A DNA stretch of 21,213 bases from assembly GCA_034432655.1 (NCBI GenBank), contig DAOUBP010000087.1, positions 1-21,213 of the forward strand. Reading direction: 5' to 3'. Positions 11,030 through 19,642 of this stretch are shown here, piece by piece. Both the position numbers and the translations under genes were made by a program. Each line of letters opens with the position of its first letter. The stretch's first letter is position 1. The notes under the pieces are model-generated. The model ran no database searches. It saw nothing but the letters and a program-made list of their open reading frames with translations, and was not told the DNA's origin. This stretch comes from DAOUBP01 sp034432655 (lineage in GTDB: Bacteria; Chloroflexota; Anaerolineae; CG2-30-64-16).

Positions 11030-13035
11030 AAAGGGCGTTGTTGCTTCTGTTACTCCTGCTCCTGCTGGCCGGTATCGGCGACCAGGCGCAGGCGCTGGCC
11101 CCCTACACCACCTGGGCCATGGGCCCCAACGGCCGGCTGTACCTGACGCAGGATGCCTACATCCCCCTGAACGAGATTGACCTGCCCCTCTCTGCGCCGG
11201 AGGAGATGCACTTCGCAGCGGACGGCTTCCTCTACGTAGCAGACACCGGACGTGGCCGCATCGTCAAGCTGGACAGGGACTTCCAGGTGGTGGCCGAGTT
11301 CGGGCAGGGGCTGCTGAAATCGCCCACCGGCCTGTTCGTGGACCGGGATGGGGTGCTTTACATCGCCGATGCCGGGAAGAACACGGTTGTCATCCTGGAC
11401 AAGGACGGCAACCTGATCCGGGAATTCGGCCGGCCGCGTGAACCGCTCTTCGGCAAGAACCGCGAGTTCCTGCCGCGCAAGATCGCAGTGGACGTGCGCA
11501 AGAACCTCTACGTGGTCAGCGAGGGCTCGGTGGACGGCCTGGCCATGCTGAACACCGATGGGAACTTCATCGGCTACTTCGCGGCCAACACCGCGCAGAT
11601 GTCGCTCAAGATGATCCTGCAGCGCCTGTTCCTCACCAAGGAGCAGCTGGCGCAGTTCATCAAAAACGAGGCCGCCTCCCCCTCCAACGTGGCTATTGAC
11701 CGGCAGTCGCTGGTCTACACCGTCACCGCCGGCACGGCACCCGCCAAGAGCATCCGCAAATTCAACATCGCTGGCCGGAACCTGTACGGCGATGTGTATG
11801 GCTCGGCCACTTTCCGCGATCTGCACGTCAGCGGGGACGGCCTGCTGGTCGCCGTGGACGCCAACGGGAAGATCTACGAATACGACCTGAACGGCACGTT
11901 ATTGTTCGTCTTCGGCGCGCCGGACAAAGGGGAGCAGCGGCTTGGCACCCTGGCCAATCCTACGGCCATCGAGCGGGTCGGGGACGAGCTGTGGGTGCTG
12001 GACAGGGACAAAAATGCCATCATCACCTATCGGGCCACCGATTTCGCGCGCAAAGTCCACGACGGCGTGCGGCTTTACATGGAGGGCTTCTACCAGGAGG
12101 CCAGGCCTCATTTCGAGGAGGTGTTGACCTACAACGGGTTGTTCATCATGGCGTACCAGGCGATCGCCGACGCCTACTACAAAGAGGGCAACTATCCCGC
12201 CGCCCTGACGGCGTACCGCTACGCCGAGGACCGCCGCGGCTACTCTGAGACCTTTTGGGAGCTGCGCAATGCCGTCCTGCAGCGGCACCTGGGCAACGGG
12301 CTGGTCGCCCTGGCGGGGGTGTGGGCCGCCTCCAGCATCGTCAGCCGCTTGGGACGGCGCCGCGGCTGGCTGGGGCCGCTGCGGCGCCGGACGAACTCAG
12401 GTTCGTCCTACCGGCTGGTGGACGACTTCCTCTTCATGTTCCGTTTCATCAAGCGGCCGGCCGACAGCTTCTACTATTTGAAAAAGGACCTGCGCGGCAG
12501 CCTGCTGTTCGCGTTGCTGCTCTACGCCTGGGTGGTGATCGTCCGCGTCCTGTCGCTCTACCTGACCGGCTTCATCTTCAGCCCTTATGCCACCCCGGCG
12601 CAGGTGCGGGTGGAGACGGAGGTGCTGTATTTCGTCCTGCCGCTCCTGTTGTGGAATGCGGCCAACTACCTGGTCTCCACCATCAGCGACGGCGAAGGCC
12701 GGCTGCGCGATGTGATCATCGGTACCGCGTACAGCCTGTTCCCCTATGCCCTGTTCGCCCTGCCGATCGCGCTCCTGTCCAACGTGCTGACGCTCAATGA
12801 GGTCTTCCTCTACACGTTCTCCACCCAGCTGATGTGGGCCTGGGTCGCGCTGATGCTCTTCATCATGGTCAAAGAGGTGCACAACTATTCCTTCTCGGAG
12901 ACGGTGCGGAACATCCTCACCACCCTGTTCACCATGGCCATGTTCTTGTTGACCGGCTACATCCTTTATGTGTTGTTCAATCAATTGTTTGAGTTCGTGC
13001 GGGCGATCGTGCAGGAGGTAGGACTGCGTGGCTGA
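11026..13035 (+). CDS. NHL-repeat/TPR/YIP1-domain membrane protein of unknown function
   Basis: This is a 669-residue protein with three parts. After a signal peptide (MKRALLLLLLLLLLAGIGDQ) come NHL beta-propeller repeats (about 55-330), seen as FLYVADTGRGRIVKL, VLYIADAGKNTVVIL and ELWVLDRDKNAIITY. A short TPR-like helical stretch follows (about 348-415; YMEGFYQEARPHFEEVL and YKEGNYPAALTAYRYA). After a basic segment (RRRGWLGPLRRR), the C-terminal ~200 residues form a YIP1-like domain with about five transmembrane helices. The propeller would lie outside the membrane. It sits between the two permease pairs with an ATGA overlap upstream and an 8-bp overlap downstream, so it should be made in step with the transporter. 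I recall similar YIP1/DUF5696/permease neighbourhoods in Paenibacillus, but know of no assigned function. A role in transporter assembly or substrate relay is a guess. Confidence 0.8.
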   Translation: MKRALLLLLLLLLLAGIGDQAQALAPYTTWAMGPNGRLYLTQDAYIPLNEIDLPLSAPEEMHFAADGFLYVADTGRGRIVKLDRDFQVVAEFGQGLLKSPTGLFVDRDGVLYIADAGKNTVVILDKDGNLIREFGRPREPLFGKNREFLPRKIAVDVRKNLYVVSEGSVDGLAMLNTDGNFIGYFAANTAQMSLKMILQRLFLTKEQLAQFIKNEAASPSNVAIDRQSLVYTVTAGTAPAKSIRKFNIAGRNLYGDVYGSATFRDLHVSGDGLLVAVDANGKIYEYDLNGTLLFVFGAPDKGEQRLGTLANPTAIERVGDELWVLDRDKNAIITYRATDFARKVHDGVRLYMEGFYQEARPHFEEVLTYNGLFIMAYQAIADAYYKEGNYPAALTAYRYAEDRRGYSETFWELRNAVLQRHLGNGLVALAGVWAASSIVSRLGRRRGWLGPLRRRTNSGSSYRLVDDFLFMFRFIKRPADSFYYLKKDLRGSLLFALLLYAWVVIVRVLSLYLTGFIFSPYATPAQVRVETEVLYFVLPLLLWNAANYLVSTISDGEGRLRDVIIGTAYSLFPYALFALPIALLSNVLTLNEVFLYTFSTQLMWAWVALMLFIMVKEVHNYSFSETVRNILTTLFTMAMFLLTGYILYVLFNQLFEFVRAIVQEVGLRG

Positions 13036-15199
13036 ATCCAGGTTTCGGTTCGTTATGACCATGCTGCTGCTCCTGCTTCTGGCAGCGCTTTATCCCGTCG
13101 GCGGCCGCGCGGAGGCCTCGGCCCCGCGCCAGGCCGAGATCCCGGCTTCTTACGCCGTGGCCGCGGAGAACGAGCACTTCCGGCTCTACGTGGACGCCGA
13201 CACCCTGGCTTTCAAGCTGCTGGACAAGCGCAGCGGTTACCTGTGGCATTCGGGGATAGACGAGCTCGTCCCGGGTGACCGGCTGAACAGGGCGTGGCAG
13301 GCCTTCGCGAAAAGCGGCATCAGCATCGAGTTCCTGGACGCAAAGGCGATCAACAAACGCATCTCCATCGCCAACGCGAACCGGACCCTCACGGTGACAC
13401 CCGTCGCACAGGGCATCACGGCCCAGGTGACGTTCACCGACTTCGGGATCACGTTGGGGGTGAACCTGCAACTGGAGGCGGACGGGGTGCGGGTGGAGGT
13501 GCCGTTCTCCTCCATCCGGGAGGAAGACCCGGCCTACAAGCTAGGGCTGTTGTATCTTTACCCCTTCCTGGGCGCCACGCGCGGGGGCAGCACGCCGGGC
13601 TACATGTTCCTGCCGGACGGCACGGGCAGCTTGATCCGCTTTGCCGACACCACCAAGGCCAAGAACATGTACTACGGCCGCTACTACGGCCCCGATTTGG
13701 GGATGATCGCCACGCTGCCCTTTGATCCCCAGATCAACCGCCCCTATCCGATCTCCTTCCCGGTCTTCGGCATGGTCCACGGCGAGGGGCAAAACGCGTT
13801 CCTGGCAGTCGTCGAGAAGGGCGCGGGCTACGGCGAGGTGCAAGCCCATCCGGCGGGGATCATCACCAACTTCAACTTCATCTACAACGCGTTCATCTAC
13901 AACCAGAGTTACTTCCAGGCCACCAACCGCTCCGGCGCAGGGGTCACCACCCTGCAGCGGCAGCCCAACGCCTTCGACGTGGTTGTGCACTATCGCTTTC
14001 TGAGCGGGGAGACAGCGGATTACGTCGGTATGGCCCGCAGCTATCAGCGCTATCTGGCCGAACGAGGCCTGCTGAACAAACTCCCTCTTGCCAGCCCGGA
14101 CATCGGCATCCGGCTGGAATTCCTGGGCGGCGATAAAGAAAAGGTGCTGCTCTGGCAACGTTTCGTCCCCATGACCACCTTCCGCCAGGCGGCCGAAATC
14201 CTGGCCGACCTGGGGGTGGCGCGGCCTGAGGTCATTTACTACGGCTGGCAGCCGCTGGGCGCGTCCAGCATGCCGCCCACCACGCTGAAACTGGAAGGGG
14301 ACCTGGGGGTCCTGGCCGAGCTGCGGGATCTGGCGGAAAAGGTGGCCGCGCAGGGCGGGCATTTCGCGCTCTATCTCGATCCGCAGGCTGCGTTGCGCGA
14401 CGAACCGGGCTATTCGCCGCGCAACGACCTGGCGCTGGCGATCACCAACGTCAACTTGCAGGGTTACAACCGCAACAAGGTCAACGGCTACTTCACTGCC
14501 GCCGCGCTGGAACGGCGTTACCTGGCGCTGGCAAAAGATGTCGCCGCGCAGTTGGGCATCGGCCTGGCGTTGGACGGCATCGGTTGGACCCTCTACAGCG
14601 ACTTCCGGCGTGACCGGCCGCTCAACCGCGAGCAGGCCATCCAGGTGTACCGGGAGATCCTGGCCCGCTCGCCCGACCGGCCCGGCTTCTACCGCCCCAA
14701 CGACTATCTCTGGAGCCTGGCGCGCGCCTACTATGACATGCCGCTGGGCGACAACGGCTACACCTACACCTCCGAGGCCGTGCCGTTCCTGCCGATCGTG
14801 CTGGCAGGCTACCTGCCCTACTACGGCCCGGCGCTGAACTTCTCGTCCGATCCCCAGGAGGACCTGCTGCGCCATGCGGATTTCGGCATGTATCCGTCCT
14901 ACTTCCTGTCCCATGAGGCAACTGCCAGGATGCTGAACACCCGCTCCAACTGGATTTACACCTCATCCTACGCGCAATGGGGCGAGACGATCCGGGAGAC
15001 CTACTGGTGGCTGAACAGCCTGCTCGCCCCGGTGCAAGGACAGGAGATCGTGGGCCGTCGCAAGCTGGCCGCGGGCGTGGTCGCCACCACCTATGCCAAC
15101 GGGAAAACGGTGGTGGTCAACTACACGGACCGCCCTTATACGCAGGATGGCAGGGTGGTCGCGGCCAGGGATGCCGCGTTATGGGAGGTTGCACCATGA
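13028..15199 (+). CDS. DUF5696-like secreted protein, possible glycoside hydrolase
   Basis: This 723-residue protein has a signal peptide (about 1-30, MTMLLLLLLAALYPVGG). Residues about 40-340 look like a beta-sandwich with KLLDKRSGYLWHSGIDE, FLPDGTGSLIRF and YYGRYYGPDL. Residues about 355-700 look like a TIM-barrel, with IGIRLEFLGG near 360, VIYYGWQPLG, and a strand ending in LALDGIG (D516) followed by YSDF. The pattern suits the DUF5696 family and recalls retaining glycoside hydrolases such as GH101/GH36-like enzymes, but no catalytic residues are established. GTG at 13028 is chosen because AGGAGGT (13013-13019) lies eight bases upstream. It overlaps both neighbours, the second as ATGA, and lies between the permease pairs. 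It may trim the bound glycan before import, or it may be a binding protein. Confidence 0.78.
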   Translation: MAESRFRFVMTMLLLLLLAALYPVGGRAEASAPRQAEIPASYAVAAENEHFRLYVDADTLAFKLLDKRSGYLWHSGIDELVPGDRLNRAWQAFAKSGISIEFLDAKAINKRISIANANRTLTVTPVAQGITAQVTFTDFGITLGVNLQLEADGVRVEVPFSSIREEDPAYKLGLLYLYPFLGATRGGSTPGYMFLPDGTGSLIRFADTTKAKNMYYGRYYGPDLGMIATLPFDPQINRPYPISFPVFGMVHGEGQNAFLAVVEKGAGYGEVQAHPAGIITNFNFIYNAFIYNQSYFQATNRSGAGVTTLQRQPNAFDVVVHYRFLSGETADYVGMARSYQRYLAERGLLNKLPLASPDIGIRLEFLGGDKEKVLLWQRFVPMTTFRQAAEILADLGVARPEVIYYGWQPLGASSMPPTTLKLEGDLGVLAELRDLAEKVAAQGGHFALYLDPQAALRDEPGYSPRNDLALAITNVNLQGYNRNKVNGYFTAAALERRYLALAKDVAAQLGIGLALDGIGWTLYSDFRRDRPLNREQAIQVYREILARSPDRPGFYRPNDYLWSLARAYYDMPLGDNGYTYTSEAVPFLPIVLAGYLPYYGPALNFSSDPQEDLLRHADFGMYPSYFLSHEATARMLNTRSNWIYTSSYAQWGETIRETYWWLNSLLAPVQGQEIVGRRKLAAGVVATTYANGKTVVVNYTDRPYTQDGRVVAARDAALWEVAP

Positions 15200-16077
15200 C
15201 AGCCGGTCGTTTCATCCGCCGGGGGATGGCGCTGCGCGTCCGCGAAGCCTTGCACGGTTACGGCTTCATCTCGCTCTGGCTGCTGGGCTTCGCGCTTTTC
15301 ACCCTGTTGCCCCTGGTCGAAACCTTTCGCTACAGCCTCAACCAGGTCACGGTGACGGCCACCGGGATCAGCCTCCGCTTCACGCAGTGGGCCAACTACA
15401 CGCGCGCCCTGTTCACCGACCCCAACTTCGTCGAGCTGCTGATCGGCTACACGGTCGAGACCCTGGTCTCGGTGCCGATCGTGCTGATCTTTGCCATGAT
15501 CATCGCCCTGTTCCTGAATGTGCGCTTCAGGCTCAAAGGCTTGTTCCGCACGATCTTCTTCCTGCCGGTGATCATCACCAGCGGGCCGGTCATCAAGGAG
15601 CTGACGGCCCAGGGCGCGACATCGGCGCCGGGACTGGCCAACGTCCCGGCCGTGGTGGAGTTCCTGGCGCAGCTGCCGCGTTCCCTGCGCAGCCCGGTGG
15701 AGTACCTGCTCACCTCGTTCATCCTCATCCTCTGGTTTTCGGGCGTGCAGATCCTGATCTACCTGGCCAGCCTGCAAAAAGTGGACCCGAACCTTTACGA
15801 GGCGGCGGCCATAGATGGCGCATCGAGCTGGGAGATGTACTGGAAGATCACCCTGCCCTCCCTCTCCACGGCCACGGTGGTGAACGCCGTTTACACCATC
15901 ATCACCCTGTCGCACTTCTCCGAGAACAAGGTGATCCGCTACGTCTACAACCAGACTTACGACGTACACGGCGGGATCGGGTATGCCAGCGCGATGGCGT
16001 TCATCTACTTCGGCGTCATGCTCTTGCTGCTGGCGATCGTGTATCTGTTCCTGACGCAGTGGGCGAGGAAGGAGTAG
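15196..16077 (+). CDS. Sugar ABC transporter permease, MalF type (second pair)
   Basis: This 293-residue inner-membrane permease has an EAA loop EAAAIDGASSWEMYWKITLP from E202. The long insert between transmembrane segments (about 135-167; TAQGATSAPGLANVPAVVEF) is not in the first-pair MalF-like permease, so the two pairs are not recent duplicates. GGGAGGTT (15183-15190) precedes the ATG at 15196, which overlaps the previous stop as ATGA. In the same reading frame the open stretch extends further upstream, but only inside the previous gene. Confidence 0.92.
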   Translation: MTAGRFIRRGMALRVREALHGYGFISLWLLGFALFTLLPLVETFRYSLNQVTVTATGISLRFTQWANYTRALFTDPNFVELLIGYTVETLVSVPIVLIFAMIIALFLNVRFRLKGLFRTIFFLPVIITSGPVIKELTAQGATSAPGLANVPAVVEFLAQLPRSLRSPVEYLLTSFILILWFSGVQILIYLASLQKVDPNLYEAAAIDGASSWEMYWKITLPSLSTATVVNAVYTIITLSHFSENKVIRYVYNQTYDVHGGIGYASAMAFIYFGVMLLLLAIVYLFLTQWARKE

Positions 16078-16084
16078 CGCGGCC

Positions 16085-17029
16085 ATGCAGATGCCAATGC
16101 GTTATCAGCTGCTTGCCGATCGGGTGCGCAGTATACTCTTCGGCAGCCGCACCCATCGCGGCCTGGTGTTCACGGCCGTGCTGTATGCACTGCTGGTGGC
16201 CATCGGCTTTGTGTATCTCTACCCGCTGCTGTTCATGTTCGTCACCAGCATCAAGAGCCCGGCCGACCTGCTCAATCCCATGGTGCAATGGGTGCCGACC
16301 GAGCTCTACATCGGCAACTACGTGAAGGCCTTTCGCGTGCTCAACTACCCGCGCACCCTGCTGGCCTCCGTGCTGGTCAGCGTCGTCCCCTCGGTGCTGC
16401 AGACCCTGGTCGCCTCGCTGGTGGGCTACGGCCTGGCGCGCTACCGTTTCTGGGGCAAGAACCTGGTCCTGTTGCTGATCCTGGCCACGTTCATCATCCC
16501 GCCGCAAAACACCGTCATCCCCCAGATGTTGACCTACCGCGAGCAAGGGTTGCTGGGCAATCCGCTGGCGTTGATCCTGCCGGCCGCGTTGGGGCAGGGC
16601 TATCGCAGCGCGATCTTTATCTTGATCTTTTACCAGACCTTCATCTCCCTGCCAAAAGCGCTGGAAGAGGCCGCCCGCCTGGACGGCGCCTCGGACCTGC
16701 GCATCTTCATCACCATCGCCATGCCGGCAGCGGTCCCGGCCTACGTCGTGTCCCTCATCTTCTCCATCGTCTGGTATTGGAACGAGACCTTCTTGACCGT
16801 GATCTTCCTGGGGGGCGGCGTCACTACCCTGCCGATGCAGCTTTCCAGGTTTGCCCAGGCCTATGAGAACCTGTATCCGCCAGGGGTAGTCAACATTTTT
16901 GACCGCCTGAACGAAGCGGTCAAGATGAGCGGCACGTTTCTGAACATCCTGCCGTTGCTGGTCATGTACTTCATCTTGCAGAAGTGGTTTGTGGAGTCGG
17001 TGGAAAGGACGGGGATCACCGGTGAGTAA
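16085..17029 (+). CDS. Sugar ABC transporter permease, MalG type (second pair)
   Basis: This 314-residue permease is the partner of the gene before it, after a 7-bp gap. It has a MalG-like first helix (LYALLVAIGFVYLYPLLFMFVTSIKSP), a typical YPRTLLASVLVS segment, and an EAA loop EEAARLDGASDLRIFITIAMP (E195). In-frame ATGs at 16091 and 16097 are alternative starts. GGAAGGAG just before the previous stop is the likely ribosome site, about 12 bases from the first ATG, which slightly favours the later ones. It overlaps the next gene by 8 bp. Confidence 0.92.
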   Translation: MQMPMRYQLLADRVRSILFGSRTHRGLVFTAVLYALLVAIGFVYLYPLLFMFVTSIKSPADLLNPMVQWVPTELYIGNYVKAFRVLNYPRTLLASVLVSVVPSVLQTLVASLVGYGLARYRFWGKNLVLLLILATFIIPPQNTVIPQMLTYREQGLLGNPLALILPAALGQGYRSAIFILIFYQTFISLPKALEEAARLDGASDLRIFITIAMPAAVPAYVVSLIFSIVWYWNETFLTVIFLGGGVTTLPMQLSRFAQAYENLYPPGVVNIFDRLNEAVKMSGTFLNILPLLVMYFILQKWFVESVERTGITGE

Positions 17030-18425
17030 AACGTTACGCCTTCTGTTGGGGCTGGCACTGCTGGCGGCCGGCTGTGCCGCGCCCGTCCCCGTGCCGGGGC
17101 CGGCCGGGCCAACCGCGTCCCCGTTTCCCACAGCCCAACCGCCCACCGCGACCCCTGTCCCGTCGCCGGTGCTGCCCACGCCCACCGCGACCCCTGTCCC
17201 GTCGCCGGTGCTGCCGACACCGGCGGCCACCCTCGACCAGGTCATCGCCTATGAGATGCGGGGCGCGTTCGACTTCTTCTGGGAGCAGGCCAACACCGAT
17301 CCGGCCAGCCCCGGCTACGGCCTGGTGCGCGACCGTTATCCCGGCTCGCCCGGCATCGCCAGCATCGCCGCGGTGGGGTTCGCGCTCACCGCGTATCCCA
17401 TCGGCGTGGAGCGGGGCTACATCACCCGCGCAGAGGGCTATCAACGCGCCCTGGGCACCCTGGACACCCTGCTGCGGATGGAGCGGGAACACGGCTTCTT
17501 CTACCACTTTGTGGACATGGCCACCGGCCGCCGCGCCTGGCAGAGCGAGGTCTCCAGCATTGACAGCGCCATCCTGCTGATGGGCGTGCTCACGGCCGGC
17601 CAGTACTTCGGCGGCGAGGTGCAGTCCAGGGCTGAGCAGCTCTATGCCGAGGTGGCGTGGCCGTGGTTCCTGGATGAGGGACGCCAGATGTTCCGCATGG
17701 CCTACCGGCCGGAGAAGGGTTTCGAGGGCCACTGGGATTTCTACGCCGAACAGCTGATGCTCTACGTGCTGGCCGCCGGCTCGCCGACCCACCCGACCGA
17801 CGACCGCCCCTACTACGCTTTCAAGCGCCATCGCGCAGCCTACGGCGACGGCCAGTCCTTCATTCATTCCTGGTTCGGCTCGCTGTTCACGCACCAGTTC
17901 AGCCATGCCTGGATTGATTTTCGCGGCCTGGTTGATCGCGAAGGGGTAGACTGGTTCCAGAATTCGACTGCGGCGGCCCGGGCGCACTATCAGTTTGCCG
18001 TGGATAACCAGGACAAATACCAGACCCTGGGGCCGCTAGCCTGGGGGCTGAGCGCATGCGACGGTCCCGGCGGCTACAACGGGCTGTACGGCGCGCCCCC
18101 TTCGGGCTTCGACAACAAACAACACCGGGTGGACGACACCGTGCCGCCCTACGCGGCCATCGCCTCGCTCCCCTTCCTGCCCGAGGAGGCCGGCCGGGCG
18201 ATGCTGAACTACTACACCATCGAGCCGCTCAAGGGGCGCTATGGGTTCAAAGATGCTTATAACCTGAGCAAGAACTGGTACGCCAGCGATGTAATCGGCA
18301 TTGACAAGGGCATCTCCCTGTTGATGCTGGCCAACTACGAAGATAACGTGGTGTATCGCATCACCGGGGAAAATGAGCACCTGCGCCGCGGGCTGGACCG
18401 CCTGGGGCTGGCGCGCCAACCGTAA
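17022..18425 (+). CDS. Surface lipoprotein GH144-type endo-beta-1,2-glucanase (PF10091-like)
   Basis: This 467-residue lipoprotein has a lipobox LAAGC with C18 and a Pro/Thr/Val linker (about 19-64) carrying a 13-residue repeat. An (alpha/alpha)6 catalytic domain of the PF10091 'glucoamylase' type follows (about 66-460). Family motifs include SPGIASIAAVGFALTAYPIG, WQSEVSSIDSAILLMG (E176, D181) and GHWDFYAEQLMLYVLA (E243). These acidic residues are shared with the second copy at 19614, so they are catalytic candidates. GH144 enzymes cleave beta-1,2-glucans to short sophorooligosaccharides; PF10091 annotation as glucoamylase is historical. The GTG at 17022 is chosen because the signal peptide begins there; it overlaps the permease gene by 8 bp. 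It is the last gene of the transport operon, and the protein should be anchored outside the cell, where it would feed the transporter. Confidence 0.85.
   Translation: MSKTLRLLLGLALLAAGCAAPVPVPGPAGPTASPFPTAQPPTATPVPSPVLPTPTATPVPSPVLPTPAATLDQVIAYEMRGAFDFFWEQANTDPASPGYGLVRDRYPGSPGIASIAAVGFALTAYPIGVERGYITRAEGYQRALGTLDTLLRMEREHGFFYHFVDMATGRRAWQSEVSSIDSAILLMGVLTAGQYFGGEVQSRAEQLYAEVAWPWFLDEGRQMFRMAYRPEKGFEGHWDFYAEQLMLYVLAAGSPTHPTDDRPYYAFKRHRAAYGDGQSFIHSWFGSLFTHQFSHAWIDFRGLVDREGVDWFQNSTAAARAHYQFAVDNQDKYQTLGPLAWGLSACDGPGGYNGLYGAPPSGFDNKQHRVDDTVPPYAAIASLPFLPEEAGRAMLNYYTIEPLKGRYGFKDAYNLSKNWYASDVIGIDKGISLLMLANYEDNVVYRITGENEHLRRGLDRLGLARQP
17142..17215 (+). repeat. Exact 35-bp direct repeat coding the lipoprotein linker
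   Basis: The 35 bp at 17142-17176 recur without a mismatch at 17181-17215, a 39-bp period that encodes PTATPVPSPVLPT twice. Identical synonymous codons point to recent duplication, in contrast with the more diverged EPTKAP repeat of the first lipoprotein. Confidence 0.85.
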
Positions 18426-18426
18426 A

Positions 18427-18598
18427 GCGAAAATAATTTCGCGACCGTAATGCGAAATTAATTTCGCGACTGTAATGCGAAATTAATTTCGCATTACGCA
18501 ATTACGAAATGAATTTCGCATTACGCAATTACGAAATGAATTTCGCAACCGTAATGCGAAATTAATTTCGCATTACGCAATTATGAAATAAATTTCGC
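18427..18598. repeat. AT-rich array of seven 16-bp palindromes
   Basis: Seven copies of GCGAAATTAATTTCGC or close variants start at 18427, 18452, 18477, 18504, 18531, 18556 and 18583. The steps are 25, 25, 27, 27, 25 and 27 bp. Spacers are of two kinds, nine bases (GACCGTAAT, GACTGTAAT, AACCGTAAT) or eleven bases (ATTACGCAATT). The copies at 18477 and 18556 sit in larger perfect palindromes of 26 bp (18472-18497) and 28 bp (18550-18577). The array fills the gap between the GH144 lipoprotein gene and the LacI gene and stands out sharply by its AT content. Confidence 0.92.
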
Positions 18599-18616
18599 AT
18601 TACGCACGAGGGATCT

Positions 18617-19642
18617 ATGACCACCATTCGTGACGTAGCCAAACATGCCGGTGTCAGTATCACTGCGGCCTCCTACGCCCTCAACGGCACCGGCACCATC
18701 GCCGAGGCCACCCGGCAGCGCGTGCTACAGGCGGCCGAGGAGCTGAACTATCACCCCAACGCGTTCGCCAGGCACCTGAAGAAGATAAAGACGCAGACCA
18801 TCGGCGTCTTCATCACCCGCTTCGGCGGCGCCTTCTACGAGGAGATCCTGGAGGGCATTCACGAGGCGATCCTGGACACCGACTACGAGCTGATCGTCTG
18901 TCCCGAGAGCAAGCCGGCCCACCGCATCCTGCGGTATCGGCAGGTGGACGGCGCCATCGTGTTCGATTCCAAGATCCCCAGCAGCGTCTTGCTGAAGCTG
19001 GCAGCGCGCAGTTTCCCCATCGTTGCGCTGGATCGGCTGCTGCGCCACGACTTTATCTTCCCGCTGTTGCTGGACAACCCGACGGGCGTCCGGGAGGCGT
19101 TCCAGCATCTCTACCAACAGGGCCTGCGCAGGATAGTCTTCGTGGCTGGCGCGCCGGATTCCTTCGACAACGGCGAACGCATGCGCACCTTCCTGGAGGA
19201 GGCGGAGCACCACCACCTCCAGGTGCCCGTCTTCCAGGGCAACTTCACCGAAGCCTCCGGCTACCAGGCGGCGCAGGCCATCCTCGGGTCCGGGGACTTG
19301 CCCGAAGCGGCCTTCTGCGCCAACGACCAGATGGCCATCGGTTTCTTGAGGGCCATGCGCGAGCGCGGCCTGACCGCGCCGGACGATATCGCCGTGGTCG
19401 GCTTCGATGACATCCCCATGGCGCGCTATATGCAGCCCTCGCTGTCCACAGTAGGCGCCTCGCGCTTCCAGTGGGGCGCGACGGCAATCCGTCAACTGAT
19501 CGCTTTCCTGGAAGAAGGCGCGCCGTTTCAGTCACAACGCATCCCGACGCGCTTCATCCCGCGCGCGTCGTCGCTCAAGAAGCCGGCCGCGCCAGCACAA
19601 TCCGAACCGGTCAATGGACACCGACACCCTCCTCAGGCGTGA
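18617..19642 (+). CDS. LacI/GalR-family transcriptional regulator
   Basis: This 341-residue sugar-responsive regulator binds DNA as a dimer. The N-terminal helix-turn-helix is canonical (TTIRDVAKHAGVSITAASYALN), followed by the hinge region YHPNAFARHLKK. Residues about 62-330 form the periplasmic-binding-like effector domain, with TIGVFITRFGGAFYEEILEG, RQVDGAIVFDS and DDIAVVGFDDIPMARYMQPSL. GAGGGA (18608-18613) lies three bases before the ATG, a short but usable spacing. It most likely binds the operator at 1796-1807 and perhaps regulates its own gene. The 3' end overlaps the next gene by 29 bp. Confidence 0.95.
   Translation: MTTIRDVAKHAGVSITAASYALNGTGTIAEATRQRVLQAAEELNYHPNAFARHLKKIKTQTIGVFITRFGGAFYEEILEGIHEAILDTDYELIVCPESKPAHRILRYRQVDGAIVFDSKIPSSVLLKLAARSFPIVALDRLLRHDFIFPLLLDNPTGVREAFQHLYQQGLRRIVFVAGAPDSFDNGERMRTFLEEAEHHHLQVPVFQGNFTEASGYQAAQAILGSGDLPEAAFCANDQMAIGFLRAMRERGLTAPDDIAVVGFDDIPMARYMQPSLSTVGASRFQWGATAIRQLIAFLEEGAPFQSQRIPTRFIPRASSLKKPAAPAQSEPVNGHRHPPQA

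Noticed and set aside
17026..17037. GTAAAACGTTAC as a second LacI operator
   Set aside because: The palindrome is imperfect, and the site lies at the very start of the GH144 coding sequence, inside an operon with overlapping genes.
18427..18598. Possible CRISPR array
   Set aside because: The spacers are not unique: only two types of 9 or 11 bases recur. The repeats are 16-bp palindromes and no cas gene is present.
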